DNA of 64,000 nucleotides from Paraburkholderia polaris. GTDB lineage: Bacteria; Pseudomonadota; Gammaproteobacteria; Burkholderiales; Burkholderiaceae. The DNA is taken from positions 16,526-80,525 of the forward strand of contig NZ_JABBGJ010000050.1 of assembly GCF_012927345.1 (NCBI RefSeq), read 5' to 3'. A program made the position numbers and the translations under genes. Shown one piece after another: positions 17,397-26,579 of this stretch (its first letter is position 1; each line of letters opens with the position of its first letter). The notes under the pieces were generated by a model. It was not told where the DNA came from. It saw nothing but the letters and a program-made list of their open reading frames with translations, and did no database searches.

Positions 17397-18281
17397 CTAC
17401 GAGCCAACCTCGTGCGCGGCCATGATCTCCAGCGCGCGCACGATGGCCGAGTGATCCAGTTCGGCGAAACCATATGCCGCGCAGGTCTGCATCAGCTGTG
17501 CGGCATTCGCCGTCTGCGGTAACGCGACACCAAGCTCGCGCGCGCCCGAAAGTGCGAGATTCAGGTCCTTCTGGTGCAGCCTGATCCGGAAGCCGGGCTC
17601 GAAGGTGCGCCTGATCATGCGGTCGCCGTGCACTTCGAGGATGCGGCTTGCCGCAAAACCACCCATCAATGCCTCGCGCACCCTGCCTGGGTCAGCCCCG
17701 GCCTTGCTGGCGAAGAGCAGGGCTTCGCCAACGGCCGCGATGTTCAGCGCGACGATGATCTGGTTGGCGACCTTGCAGGTCTGGCCGTCGCCATTGCCGC
17801 CGACGAGGGTGATGTTTCTGCCCATAAGTTCGAACAGCGGTTTGACGCGATCAAACGTCGTCTGAGGGCCACCCACCATGATGGTCAGGCTCGCGGCCCG
17901 GGCGCCCACTTCCCCCCCGGAAACGGGCGCGTCGAGGTAGTCGCAGCCGAGTTCATTGATCCTCCTCGCGAATTCCTTCGTGGCCATCGGGCTGACTGAG
18001 CTCATGTCGACCACGGTCTTGCCCGGTCCCGACAGGCCGGCGGCCACACCGTTCGCGGCAAACAGGACGGTCTCTACGTCGGGCGTGTCGGGCACCATCA
18101 TGAAGATGATGTCGGCCTAGCGTGCAACGTCGGCCGCGTTGGGACAGTTCGTTGCGGAACTCCGGGCAATGTCCTCTGGCATTTTGCCCTGGGTGTTCAC
18201 GAAGAGATCGTGTCCGGCCTGGATGAGGTGGCCCGCCATCGGCGCGCCCATGATGCCAAGTCCTATGAATCCGAGTTTCAT
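17397..18281 (-). pseudogene. garR: Tartronate semialdehyde reductase-type gene with one in-frame stop
   Basis: From the ATG at 18281 the product begins MKLGFIGLGIMGAPMAGHLIQAG, the NAD(P) fold of the beta-hydroxyacid dehydrogenase family. After VAR a TAG codon at 18117-18119 stops the frame at codon 55. The same frame then continues without gaps: ADIIFMMVPDTPDVE, the signature DAPVSGGEVGARAA and the catalytic Lys in CKVANQI. The full length would be about 294 residues, normal for GarR/GlxR. One C-to-T change (CAG to TAG) would explain the stop. GarR reduces tartronate semialdehyde to glycerate as the step after GarL. It is the last gene of the operon. A sequencing error is possible. Confidence 0.88.
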
Positions 18282-18302
18282 CGAAAATCTCCCTGTGAGT
18301 GG

Positions 18303-19118
18303 TCAGTACTGCGCTTCGATCGGCACGACGTCCGGTCCCTTAAACTTGTCTCCAAGCAGCTGCGTCGCCATGCGGAATACACCGAGGTCGCTGCCGACGG
18401 CGACAAAGGTCGCACCCATTGCCAGATAGCGATGCGCATCGGCCTCGACCGGTGAGAGGATGCCTGCGGGCTTGCCGGCCGCGTTCGCGGCGGCGAAGAC
18501 CGCGGCAATCGCGTCCTGCACTTCCGCGTGGTGCATGTCACCCGGGTGGCCGAGGCCGGCGGCCAGGTCCGAAGGACCAACGAAGATGCCGTCAACGCCG
18601 TCCACGCGCGCGATGTCCCGCACGGCGGCGACACCGGCGCGGCTCTCGATCTGAACCATCACGGCGATGTGATCGTTCGCCTGCCTGAAATAGTCGGGCA
18701 CCGTGCCATAGCGATTGCCGCGGTGTGAGACGGACACGCCACGTACACCCTGCGGTGGGTAGCGCGTGGCGGCCACGGCCCGTTGCGCCTCAGTGGCACT
18801 TTCGATGTAGGGAATGAGGAAGTTGCAGAAGCCAGCGTCGAGCAGGCGCTTGATCTCGACCGTGTCGTTCCAGGACGGGCGAACCACCGGCGCGCTCACA
18901 CTATCTTTCAGGGCCATCAGTTGCGGGATGAGGCTGCTCACATCGTTGGGCGCGTGTTCGCAGTCGAGCAGCAGCCAGTCGAAGCCGGCGAGGCCGAGCA
19001 CCTCGGTCGTGATGGGGCTGCCCAGTGAACACCAGCAACCAATCAGGCGCTCCCCGGCGATCAGGTCCTGACGAAAGCGGTTGGGGATGCTGCGGTACGG
19101 CGTGGACGTGCTATCCAT
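18303..19118 (-). CDS. garL: 2-dehydro-3-deoxyglucarate aldolase, HpcH/HpaI family
   Basis: 271 residues from the Met at 19118, which has AAGGAG 8 bp upstream. The family features are all present: WLLLDCEHAPND (metal/base region), APVVRPSWND, the Glu in VQIESRAGVAAV, and FVGPSDLAAGLG carrying the metal Asp. The enzyme cleaves 5-keto-4-deoxyglucarate to pyruvate and tartronate semialdehyde. It lies between gudD and the broken garR in a minus-strand operon, which supports the assignment. Related HpaI aldolases act on other ketoacids, so substrate identity rests partly on context. Confidence 0.88.
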   Translation of the reverse strand: MDSTSTPYRSIPNRFRQDLIAGERLIGCWCSLGSPITTEVLGLAGFDWLLLDCEHAPNDVSSLIPQLMALKDSVSAPVVRPSWNDTVEIKRLLDAGFCNFLIPYIESATEAQRAVAATRYPPQGVRGVSVSHRGNRYGTVPDYFRQANDHIAVMVQIESRAGVAAVRDIARVDGVDGIFVGPSDLAAGLGHPGDMHHAEVQDAIAAVFAAANAAGKPAGILSPVEADAHRYLAMGATFVAVGSDLGVFRMATQLLGDKFKGPDVVPIEAQY

Positions 19119-19188
19119 GACATGCACTCCTTGATGGATCAATGGGTTTGAAATGTGCGGTCAGAAAACGTCAAGCGGCGTGCGGGCG

Positions 19189-20424
19189 TCACCGCACCAT
19201 GCACGGCCGCTTCGGGTCGAAGTGCCAATTGGGAATCAGGTACTGCATCGCCATCGCGTCGTCGCGTGCCCCGAGGCCATACTGTTTGTAGAGCTGGTGC
19301 GCGCGTTCGACTTCCACCATATCGAGCTCGACGCCGAGTCCCGGTTGCCTGGGAACCTGCACTAGGCCGCCGATGATCTGCAACGGCTTTTTCGTCAGCC
19401 GCTGCCCGTCCTGCCAGATCCAGTGCGTGTCGATTGCCGTCACTTTGCCAGGTGCGGCCGCCGCCACATGCGTGAACATGGCCAGAGAGACATCGAAATG
19501 GTTGTTCGAATGCGAGCCCCAGGTGAGACCGAAGTCGCGGCAGGTCTGCGCGACACGCACCGCGCCGGCCATTGTCCAGAAGTGCGGGTCGGCGAGCGGG
19601 ATATCGACTGACTGGAGCGCAAGCGAATGTGTCAGCTGCCGCCAGTCAGTCGCAACCATATTCGTGGCCGTCGGCAGACCCGTGGCGCGGCGGAACTCGG
19701 CCATCACCTCGCGCCCGGAGAAACCCTCTTCAGCGCCGCAGGGGTCTTCCGCATATGCGAGCACGCCGTGCATGTCGCGCATCAGGCGGACCGCATCCTT
19801 CAGCAGCCAGCCGCCGTTCGGGTCGAGCGTGACGCGCGCCTGGGGAAACCGTTCGTGCAATGCCGTGACCGCTTCGACTTCCTCCTCGCTGCGCAGCACT
19901 CCGCCCTTCAGCTTGAAGTCGTTGAACCCATAGCGCGCATGGGCGGCTTCGGCAAGTCGCACCACGGCATCGGCGGTCATCGCCGGCTCATGGCGCAGGC
20001 GCAGCCATTCGTCGGTCGCATCGGGCGCGCTGTCGTACGGCAGATCGGTGGCGTTGCGGTCACCAACATAGAACAGGTAGCCGAGCATCTCAACCGCGTC
20101 ACGCTGCTGGCCTTCGCCGAGCAACGCTGCAACCGGCACATCGAGGTGCTGGCCGAGCAGATCGAGCAACGCCGACTCCAGCGCGGTGACGACATGGATC
20201 GTGGTGCGCAGGTCGAAGGTCTGCATGCTTCGCCCGCCGGCATCGCGATCCGCGAACTGCTCGCGCACGTGGCGCAGCACACGCTGGTAGTCGCCGATCG
20301 ACCGCCCGACGACGAGCGGCTTCGCATCCTCGAGCGTCTGGCGGATCTTCATCAGCATCGAATCGCGACCGGCAACCGGGATAACCTGCATCGATGCGAT
20401 CAGTGGCGTGGAGGTGGTAGGCAT
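19189..20424 (-). CDS. gudD: Glucarate dehydratase-like protein with N-terminal internal deletion
   Basis: 411 residues; typical GudD proteins are about 445. The N-terminus runs MQVIPVAGRDSMLM directly into KIRQTLEDAKPLVVG. In family members known to me about 33 residues lie between these two parts, including the strand-loop that closes the active site and a substrate-binding His (His32 in E. coli, from memory). The rest is intact: FNDFKLKGG, LDPNGGW, AEDPCGAEEG, TNMVATDW, GSHSNNHFD and the ending FDPKRPCMVR. The enzyme normally dehydrates glucarate to 5-keto-4-deoxyglucarate. A good ribosome binding site (GGAGT) precedes the start. Activity is doubtful because of the deletion. Confidence 0.88.
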   Translation of the reverse strand: MPTTSTPLIASMQVIPVAGRDSMLMKIRQTLEDAKPLVVGRSIGDYQRVLRHVREQFADRDAGGRSMQTFDLRTTIHVVTALESALLDLLGQHLDVPVAALLGEGQQRDAVEMLGYLFYVGDRNATDLPYDSAPDATDEWLRLRHEPAMTADAVVRLAEAAHARYGFNDFKLKGGVLRSEEEVEAVTALHERFPQARVTLDPNGGWLLKDAVRLMRDMHGVLAYAEDPCGAEEGFSGREVMAEFRRATGLPTATNMVATDWRQLTHSLALQSVDIPLADPHFWTMAGAVRVAQTCRDFGLTWGSHSNNHFDVSLAMFTHVAAAAPGKVTAIDTHWIWQDGQRLTKKPLQIIGGLVQVPRQPGLGVELDMVEVERAHQLYKQYGLGARDDAMAMQYLIPNWHFDPKRPCMVR

Positions 20425-20568
20425 GGCTGATACTCCAAATGTAATTTAGTAGTCCTTCTGGTGGCAGGTATCGCTTCTTCGGGAACCGCATCGGCCGCGT
20501 GGCGGCGGGCGTTGGTGGGCTAGTCCGCGGTGACGTTGCCCGTCCCGGTCACCGTCCTTACAGGTGGG

Positions 20569-21390
20569 TCAGAACCCGTACAGCCCAGCGGGGTTGTCCA
20601 CCAGTATCCTTCGCCGCGCCCGCTCATCACCGGCACATCGCATCAGCCATTCCAGCAATAGCGCATTGGAGGGCGGGGGCTGAACGTTGGGGTGCGGCCA
20701 GTTGCTCGCCCACAGGCAGCGTTCGGGGTAGTGCGCGGCCAGCGTGCGTGCAAGGAGCGCTACGTCGTCATAGTCCGGCGGGCCGTCGCGGGAGGTTTCG
20801 TACGGCGCCGAGAGCTTGATCCAGCACTGTCCGCGATCCAGCAGACGACGCAGGGACTGGAAGGCTTCGCTGTCGGGATGCACGGGCTCCAGGAACTTGC
20901 CAATGTGATCGATGACCAGTCTGCCGGGCAGTCGGTTCAGGACGGACTCATGCAGCGGCAGCTCGCGCCCGTCGAGCTGCAGGTTGATGTTCCAGCCGAG
21001 CGGCGCGATGCGGGCGGCCACGGCTTCCAGACTATCCCAGGGCAGCAGGCCACCCGGCAGCATCATGTAGCGGATGCCTCGCACGCCGGCCTGATGCAGC
21101 CGCGCCAGTTCCCCGTCGGTCACCTCCGGCGGTACCACCGCAATGCCGCGCGCGGCAGACCCCAGCTGTTCCAGTGCGGCCAGCGTGCACCGGTTGTCGA
21201 ACCCGTATCCGGTCGGTTGCACGACGATCACGCGTGTCAGACCGAGCGACTGCTGCACCTGGCGGTACGCCGCCACGGGCGCGTGCGGAGGGCGAAAGGT
21301 TGCATGAGTGGCGAGTGGATAGCGGCCGTCGTAGACGTGGATATGGCAGTCGCATGCACCGGGGTAGGCCTGAACAGAGATCGCGTCCAT
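20569..21390 (-). CDS. Amidohydrolase, galactarolactone isomerase/PDC-hydrolase-like
   Basis: 273 residues. I choose the Met at 21390 because the HxH metal motif then falls at CDCHIHVYD near residue 16, as in the family. Further ligand regions are VQPTGYGFDN, INLQLDGREL, LVIDHIGKF, and LWASNWPHPN near the C-terminus, ending in ILVDNPAGLYGF. Closest functional types are D-galactarolactone isomerase and 2-pyrone-4,6-dicarboxylate hydrolase. In this sugar-acid operon a lactone isomerase/hydrolase is the better guess. It sits 7 bp after the 2-hydroxyacid dehydrogenase gene. Confidence 0.8.
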   Translation of the reverse strand: MDAISVQAYPGACDCHIHVYDGRYPLATHATFRPPHAPVAAYRQVQQSLGLTRVIVVQPTGYGFDNRCTLAALEQLGSAARGIAVVPPEVTDGELARLHQAGVRGIRYMMLPGGLLPWDSLEAVAARIAPLGWNINLQLDGRELPLHESVLNRLPGRLVIDHIGKFLEPVHPDSEAFQSLRRLLDRGQCWIKLSAPYETSRDGPPDYDDVALLARTLAAHYPERCLWASNWPHPNVQPPPSNALLLEWLMRCAGDERARRRILVDNPAGLYGF

Positions 21391-21397
21391 GAGTGTT

Positions 21398-22456
21398 TCA
21401 GTCGTTGTGGAACACGTGAGCCTGGCCGGGTTCCCCGGAACCGGGCCCGCTGCCTGCCTGAACGCTATGCCCGAATTTGCGCAGCCGGGTCGCGTACGTC
21501 GCATTGACCGCACCGGTTGGCATCTTCCCATGGAAGAGGGCTTCGACCTGAGCGACGGTCTCGAGCGCCTGATGTTCGATAGCTGTCGGGCTGAGTCCGC
21601 CGATATGCGGTGTCGCTATCACGCGCGGATGTTGTGCCAGCGCGGGCGACGGCATCTGGTCGGGCGCGCGGCCCACATCCAGCGCAGAACCGGCGAGATG
21701 TCCGGACTCCAGCGCGTCGAGCAGCGCGGCTTCATCGACCAGTTCACCGCGCGCCGCATTGATGAAACAGGCGCCCGCTTTCATCGACGCAAACGCTCGG
21801 GCATCCATCAGGTTCTCCGTCGCAGAAGTGAGCGGCGCGAGGCATATCACGAAATCGGACTCGCCCAGCAGCACCGGCAGTTGAACCTGACGCAGCGCTT
21901 CGCGCTCGACGCTTGCATATGGATCCGCCACGAGCACCCGCATGCCGAACGCGAGCGCCAGGTCGCACAGGTAGCGCGAAATCTGGCCGTAGCCGATGAC
22001 ACCCAACGTGGCGCCACGCAGTTCGCGACCCATGACGGGTGCGGGCGGCTCACCGCGATGGTAGGACCCGGCATAAGCGCTGATGCCGCGCGCCAGGTCG
22101 AGCATCATGGCGATGACCCATTCCGAAACCGCGGATACGAAGCCGGCGCTGGCCTGCGTGACCAGGATGCCGTGTGCACTCGCAGCATCGATATCGATCG
22201 TGCGGATATCCACCGCGCAGCGAACGAAAGCGACCAGCTCGGGCAGCGCGCTGAACAGCGCCTGCGGCCCGGGGGTTTGCCTGTACGCGATGATGACGTC
22301 GCTACCACGGGCTGCGGCAACCAGCTCGCCGGTCGTGAGCTCGCGGTGCTCGGGGTTGAACTTGACGTCGGCGATGGCCCGCAGGGCAGCGAGTGCCCTG
22401 TCACCAAAGTACCGCTGCAGCATGTCCCGGGGATGACTGACAAACACTGTGTTCAT
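21398..22456 (-). CDS. D-isomer-specific 2-hydroxyacid dehydrogenase
   Basis: 352 residues. The NAD-binding motif is GVIGYGQISRYL, followed by VADPY. The catalytic Arg is in CAVDIRT/INAARGELVDEAAL, the Glu in the ALDVGRAPDQMPSPAL region is less clear, and the His is in VIATPHIGGLSP. It is likely to reduce or oxidise a sugar-acid-derived hydroxy acid such as hydroxypyruvate/glycerate or a ketogluconate. The ATG overlaps the stop of the LacI gene (ATGA), so both are in one operon. Confidence 0.87.
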   Translation of the reverse strand: MNTVFVSHPRDMLQRYFGDRALAALRAIADVKFNPEHRELTTGELVAAARGSDVIIAYRQTPGPQALFSALPELVAFVRCAVDIRTIDIDAASAHGILVTQASAGFVSAVSEWVIAMMLDLARGISAYAGSYHRGEPPAPVMGRELRGATLGVIGYGQISRYLCDLALAFGMRVLVADPYASVEREALRQVQLPVLLGESDFVICLAPLTSATENLMDARAFASMKAGACFINAARGELVDEAALLDALESGHLAGSALDVGRAPDQMPSPALAQHPRVIATPHIGGLSPTAIEHQALETVAQVEALFHGKMPTGAVNATYATRLRKFGHSVQAGSGPGSGEPGQAHVFHND

Positions 22457-23550
22457 TTTTTGGCCTTCAGTGGCTTCATGCCGGTTGCGTGTGCCCGTGT
22501 CCGCACCCGGCCCGGAGGCGGCGCAACGGATTCGCGCTCGATCAGGTGGGTCGGGGTAAAAACCAGTTCGCTGGCATTCGACTCCTGCCCGGACTGTCGG
22601 CTCATGGCCCGCTCGACCATCGCGCGCGCCATCTCGGTCACAGGTAATTGCACGGTGGTCAGCGCCGGGTTGGAAATCGCGGACAGGAACAGACCGTCCA
22701 TCCCGACGATCGACATATCCTCCGGCACGCGCAGGCCCGCTTCGCGGAGGCCAGCCATGAGTCCCAACGCCATCAGGTCGTTGACGGCGACGATGCCGGT
22801 GGGCGGTTCCGGGTCATTGACCATCTGCTGAGCAAGGGCACGGCCCACTTCGCTGAGGACCGCGTCGCCATACTCGTTCAACGGCCCCCCATCCAGCACG
22901 CGGGCGTGCTCGCGCAAGCCGGCGTCACCGGCGGCGGCCAGAAATCCCTTGATCTTGTCGCTGCGACTCATGGTCATGCCCGCCACCGTGGCAAAGGCAA
23001 GGCGTGTGTGGCCATGGGCGATCAGGTAGCGAGTGGCAAGACCCGCGGCCTCGAAATTATCCGGCGTGACGTGGTCGACATCGGATAACTCGCCGGGCGT
23101 GGCGCGCCGGTCATAGCTCACCACCACCATGCCGCGCTGTACCGCCCGTTCGAGATGGCGCTCGTCGGCGAGCGACGAGATCACAATCACGCGCCGCACA
23201 CCATGTGCGAGTAAATCCTCGAAGAAGGCCGCTTCCTTGTCCTGGTCGCGGTAGGTGTTGCCGATCAGGACCCGGTAACCGTACTGCTCCTGTGCGAACG
23301 TCTCGACCTCACGGGCGATGTAGCCGTACATCGGGTTCGCAATGGACGGAACCAGCAGGCCGAGCAGCGGCGTCTGGCCAGTCTTGAGTTGGCGTGCCAG
23401 CGTATTGGGCCGGAACTGCAGCGCGGTAATGGCCGCCTCGACGCGCGCCAGCGTCTCCTGGCGCATCCTGTCGGTGCGGCCGTTGAGCACATTGGAAACC
23501 GTGCTCACCGAGACGGCGGCGTGTCGGGCAACGTCTTGAATCGTACTCAC
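22453..23550 (-). CDS. LacI family transcriptional regulator of the sugar-acid operon
   Basis: About 365 residues. I take the GTG at 23550 (VSTIQDVARHAAVSVSTVSNVLNG), preceded by GAGGAT, over the TTG at 23565. The HTH (residues 3-25) and hinge helix (PNTLARQLKTG) are followed by a periplasmic-binding-like effector domain (TPLLGLLVPSIANPMYGYI...VPEDMSIVGMDG). It lies inside the operon between the transporter and the enzyme genes and probably responds to glucarate or a related acid. The palindrome upstream of dctP at 26549 is the best candidate for its operator. Confidence 0.9.
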   Translation of the reverse strand: MSTIQDVARHAAVSVSTVSNVLNGRTDRMRQETLARVEAAITALQFRPNTLARQLKTGQTPLLGLLVPSIANPMYGYIAREVETFAQEQYGYRVLIGNTYRDQDKEAAFFEDLLAHGVRRVIVISSLADERHLERAVQRGMVVVSYDRRATPGELSDVDHVTPDNFEAAGLATRYLIAHGHTRLAFATVAGMTMSRSDKIKGFLAAAGDAGLREHARVLDGGPLNEYGDAVLSEVGRALAQQMVNDPEPPTGIVAVNDLMALGLMAGLREAGLRVPEDMSIVGMDGLFLSAISNPALTTVQLPVTEMARAMVERAMSRQSGQESNASELVFTPTHLIERESVAPPPGRVRTRAHATGMKPLKAKK

Positions 23551-23569
23551 AGGATCCTCGGTCAATCGG

Positions 23570-25468
23570 CTACAGCCCCAGTCGGGTCGGCAGCCACAGG
23601 GAGAAAGCGGGAACCAGCACCAGCACCACCAGTGTGATGAAGAGCACCGCCAGGTATTTCAGCATGGGGCGCGCCACGTCTTTCATATGCGTCCCAGTGA
23701 TCGCGCAGGTGGCAAAGAGTCCCAAACCGACAGGGGGCGCGAACAGTCCGAAGCCCATCGCCACCACTACGACCGTCCCAAAGTGCAGCGGATTGATGCC
23801 CAACTGCAGCGCAATGGGTGTCAGCAGCGGACCGAAGATGATCAACGCGGGTGCGCCTTCCAGCACCGCCCCGAACACGATCACGATCAGCACCGACAGC
23901 AGCAGGAACATCGTGGCGCCATAGTGGTGTCCGAACGCCATCATCGTGTCCGACACCAGCCCGGGGATCTGCTCGATGGTCAGAGCGAACGATACGCTGG
24001 AGGCCGCTGCAACGATGAACAGGATACTGCCCGCCATGGATGCCGAGCGAACGAAAAGACGCGTGACGGATCGCAGCGTCAACTCGCGGAACGCAAGCCA
24101 GCCCGCCACCAGCGCGTAGACAACGGCGAACGCGGACACCTCGGTCGAGGTTGCCACACCGGAGGTCACCCCTTTGCCGATCATCGTGATCATGATCAGG
24201 GCTACGAGCGCACCGCCAAGCAGCGGCAGCAGCGGCCTGCGGCGTGCGAAGGCGTCGTCGGGGTTGATCTTGCGGCCGAACACAACCGCCACGATGCCGA
24301 GCGACACCGCGAGCACGGCGGCGGGTACGAGGCCGGCCAGGAACAGCCCCGCGATGGAAATGTTCGCTACGAAGCCCATGATGATCATGTTGACGCACGG
24401 CGGAATGGTCTCGGCCATCACCGCACTGCACGCCAGCAGGGCGGCCGCCTCGTTCGGATCCTGGCCAGTCTGCCGCACCGCGGGCATGATGACGCCGCCC
24501 ACCGCGGCAATGTCCGCCAGCTTGGAACCGGATACGCCCGAGAAGAACGCCGTTGCGGTGATGGTGATCAGTCCGAGACCACCGCGCACGCGCCCGAATA
24601 CGCGCAGCAGCAGTTCGATCAGCCGCGACGACATGCCATTGGATTCCATCAGTAGCCCCGCAAGCACAAAGAACGGTACCGCGAGCAACACGAAATGATC
24701 CGTTCCCGCCATCACCTGCTGGGAATAGACGAGCATCGGCAAGCTGGGCTCGGCGAGGAAGTAAAGCAGTGCCGAGAAGGCCAGCACGAAGCAGATCGGC
24801 ATCCCGAGTACCAGCCCGCCGACAAATCCTGCGGTGAGCAGAAGGCCGGGTTTGAGCGCGTTGCCGGGAACGAACGTGTTCCAGGCAACGACAGCCGCTG
24901 CCAGCGCCGCGCACGCAAGCAATGATCCCAGCACGACCCGGATCGTCCCATTGACGGCGTTCGCCACGGCAAACAGGGTCATGAACAGGCTGCCGACCAC
25001 GAGCGGATACACGTTGATCCAGCCCGGCAGACCGCTCGGCGTCGTCTGCCCGTACGAATCGACCAGCAGCAAACAGGACGAAAAGCAGAGACTGATCGAC
25101 ACGCCCGCGATGATCCAGTGGCCCGCATGAATCATCGCCGGTTGCCATCGTGCCGGCAGCAGCCCGCGGAACAGATCCACGCCCACGTGCTGGCTGCGCC
25201 CGAGCACCGTTGCGGCACCGAAGAAGACGAGGACGACCATCAGGGCGCTGGCGATTTCCTCGGCCCAGTCCACCGGATCATGCAGAAAATAGCGGTAGAT
25301 GACCGATACGAACACCACGATCACATCGGCTGCGAGCACCAGTCCGGACAGGTATTCCGTCATTCGCATGAGAGCGGCCAGCGGGCGCCCCAAAGCCGTG
25401 TTCTGGCGGAATCCGGGTGGCGTGGGCAATTCCGTTTCTGGCCCGGGCGTAGCGGAGAAAGCAGTCAT
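23570..25468 (-). CDS. TRAP transporter, fused small (DctQ) and large (DctM) membrane subunits
   Basis: 632 residues. Residues 35-175 form the four-helix DctQ part (VIYRYFLHDPVDWAEEIASALMVVLVFFGAA is the typical QxxxRYxxxxPxxWxEE region). A linker of hydrophobic helices leads to the DctM part with FSGVSGSKLADIAAVGGVIMP, the VPFFVLAGLLM segment and the C-terminal FAPPVGLGLFATCA. The complex imports an organic or sugar acid with Na+ or H+, using the binding protein encoded 3 bp upstream. Fused QM proteins are known in several lineages. Ribosome binding site AGGGGG. Confidence 0.9.
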   Translation of the reverse strand: MTAFSATPGPETELPTPPGFRQNTALGRPLAALMRMTEYLSGLVLAADVIVVFVSVIYRYFLHDPVDWAEEIASALMVVLVFFGAATVLGRSQHVGVDLFRGLLPARWQPAMIHAGHWIIAGVSISLCFSSCLLLVDSYGQTTPSGLPGWINVYPLVVGSLFMTLFAVANAVNGTIRVVLGSLLACAALAAAVVAWNTFVPGNALKPGLLLTAGFVGGLVLGMPICFVLAFSALLYFLAEPSLPMLVYSQQVMAGTDHFVLLAVPFFVLAGLLMESNGMSSRLIELLLRVFGRVRGGLGLITITATAFFSGVSGSKLADIAAVGGVIMPAVRQTGQDPNEAAALLACSAVMAETIPPCVNMIIMGFVANISIAGLFLAGLVPAAVLAVSLGIVAVVFGRKINPDDAFARRRPLLPLLGGALVALIMITMIGKGVTSGVATSTEVSAFAVVYALVAGWLAFRELTLRSVTRLFVRSASMAGSILFIVAAASSVSFALTIEQIPGLVSDTMMAFGHHYGATMFLLLSVLIVIVFGAVLEGAPALIIFGPLLTPIALQLGINPLHFGTVVVVAMGFGLFAPPVGLGLFATCAITGTHMKDVARPMLKYLAVLFITLVVLVLVPAFSLWLPTRLGL

Positions 25469-25471
25469 GGT

Positions 25472-26500
25472 TCACCCCCTGTCGGCAGCAATGGCGGAGA
25501 AAAGCGGCGCCGTTGCCGGATATTGCCTGGCAAAGCTCTGGTACAACCCGCTCTGCAGTTCGCGGTGCACGGCGTCGCGCTCGCCTTGCGCCATGGGATA
25601 GAACGTCATCCCCCGCTGCCTGAGTTCCTGCTCTGCCTGCCTCGCCTTGTCAGTAGCTATCGCGCGCTGTTGCGCGGTGGCGTCATTCACGGCTTTAAGA
25701 AACGCGGGGCGCAGATTGACTGGAATCCTGTCCATCGCACGCTTGCCCATCACCACAACCAGCGGACTGAAGACATGCCGGGTCTGCCAGCACGATTTCA
25801 CGACTTCATTGAATTTGCTGGAGAGAACTGTCGCCGGGTCGTGTTCGAGGCCGTCGACGACACCGGTTTGCAGGGCCATGTACAGTTCGCCAAACTGGAT
25901 CGGCGTCGGGACGGCGCCCATGACCTTGAAAGTCTCAATAAATGCGGGCGTGGGCAGTACCCGCAACTTGACGCCCTTGAGTTCGGCGAGCGAACGCACG
26001 GGCTTCTTGGTGAATACGCTGCGTGCCCCGAATTGCGATGCCCAGGTCAGGATGGTGCAGCCGGAGCGCTTTTGCAGCAGTTCGTTCAGGCTTGTCCCGA
26101 CCGAGCCATCCAGCACTCCGGCTTCATGCGCGTAGCTATCGAACAGGAAGCCGAGGTCGAGCATCCCCAACTCCGGTGCGACCGTGGCCCAGATGGACGA
26201 TCCCGCCGCCATCATGTCGATGGCGCCGATCTTGACCTGTTGCACCGCATCGCTTTCCTTGCCGAGCTGGCTGTTAGGAAAATAGCCAATCCTGATGTTG
26301 TCGCCCACGCTGGCTTTCAGGTTCGCCGCAAAGTGTTGATACCACACGTAGTGCGAGGCATTCTGGTCGGCCGGCATCGAGGATGAAAAGCGCAGCGTGA
26401 CCGGCGACTGGGCGCGCGACACCGTGGGAATCGCCGTGACAGCCGCCACGGATGCAGCCGAGGCGACCTGAAGAAACTGTCGCCGGGAAATCGAAGCCAT
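25472..26500 (-). CDS. TRAP transporter substrate-binding protein, DctP family
   Basis: 342 residues with a Tat-type signal (SRRQFLQVASAASVAAVTAIPTVSRA). The mature protein opens VTLRFSSSMPADQNASHYVW and has the conserved Arg-containing LKGVKLRVLPTPAFIE that binds the carboxylate of the ligand, and then YMALQTGVVDGLEHDPATV. It is the first gene of the operon, with AGGAGA before the ATG and an IR/tandem repeat operator upstream. Operon context points to a sugar diacid or its lactone as substrate. Confidence 0.92.
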   Translation of the reverse strand: MASISRRQFLQVASAASVAAVTAIPTVSRAQSPVTLRFSSSMPADQNASHYVWYQHFAANLKASVGDNIRIGYFPNSQLGKESDAVQQVKIGAIDMMAAGSSIWATVAPELGMLDLGFLFDSYAHEAGVLDGSVGTSLNELLQKRSGCTILTWASQFGARSVFTKKPVRSLAELKGVKLRVLPTPAFIETFKVMGAVPTPIQFGELYMALQTGVVDGLEHDPATVLSSKFNEVVKSCWQTRHVFSPLVVVMGKRAMDRIPVNLRPAFLKAVNDATAQQRAIATDKARQAEQELRQRGMTFYPMAQGERDAVHRELQSGLYQSFARQYPATAPLFSAIAADRG

Positions 26501-26536
26501 GCTTTGTCTCCTGTGAGGCCACGGGGATGGCGGCCT

Positions 26537-26579
26537 TGTGTATCGGTTTAGTGTATCGATTTAGTATATCGATACACTA
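26537..26579. promoter_or_regulatory. Operator/promoter region of the sugar-acid operon
   Basis: TAGTGTATCGAT (26549-26560) and ATCGATACACTA (26568-26579) form a perfect 12-bp inverted repeat with a 7-bp spacer. The same stretch also reads as roughly tandem 13-bp units on the plus strand (TGTATCGGTTTAG, TGTATCGATTTAG, TATATCGATACAC). It lies 37-79 bp upstream of the dctP start. A LacI dimer or tetramer is the likely binder. Confidence 0.75.

Noticed and set aside
21389..22831. Plus-strand open frame of 480 codons
   Set aside because: Antisense to the 2-hydroxyacid dehydrogenase and LacI genes; no domain.
23562..25148. Second minus-strand frame inside the TRAP gene, 528 codons
   Set aside because: Arg/His-rich and without transmembrane pattern. 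The fused DctQM frame explains the DNA.
25118..26386. Plus-strand frame of 422 codons
   Set aside because: Antisense to the DctP and DctQ regions, no domain.
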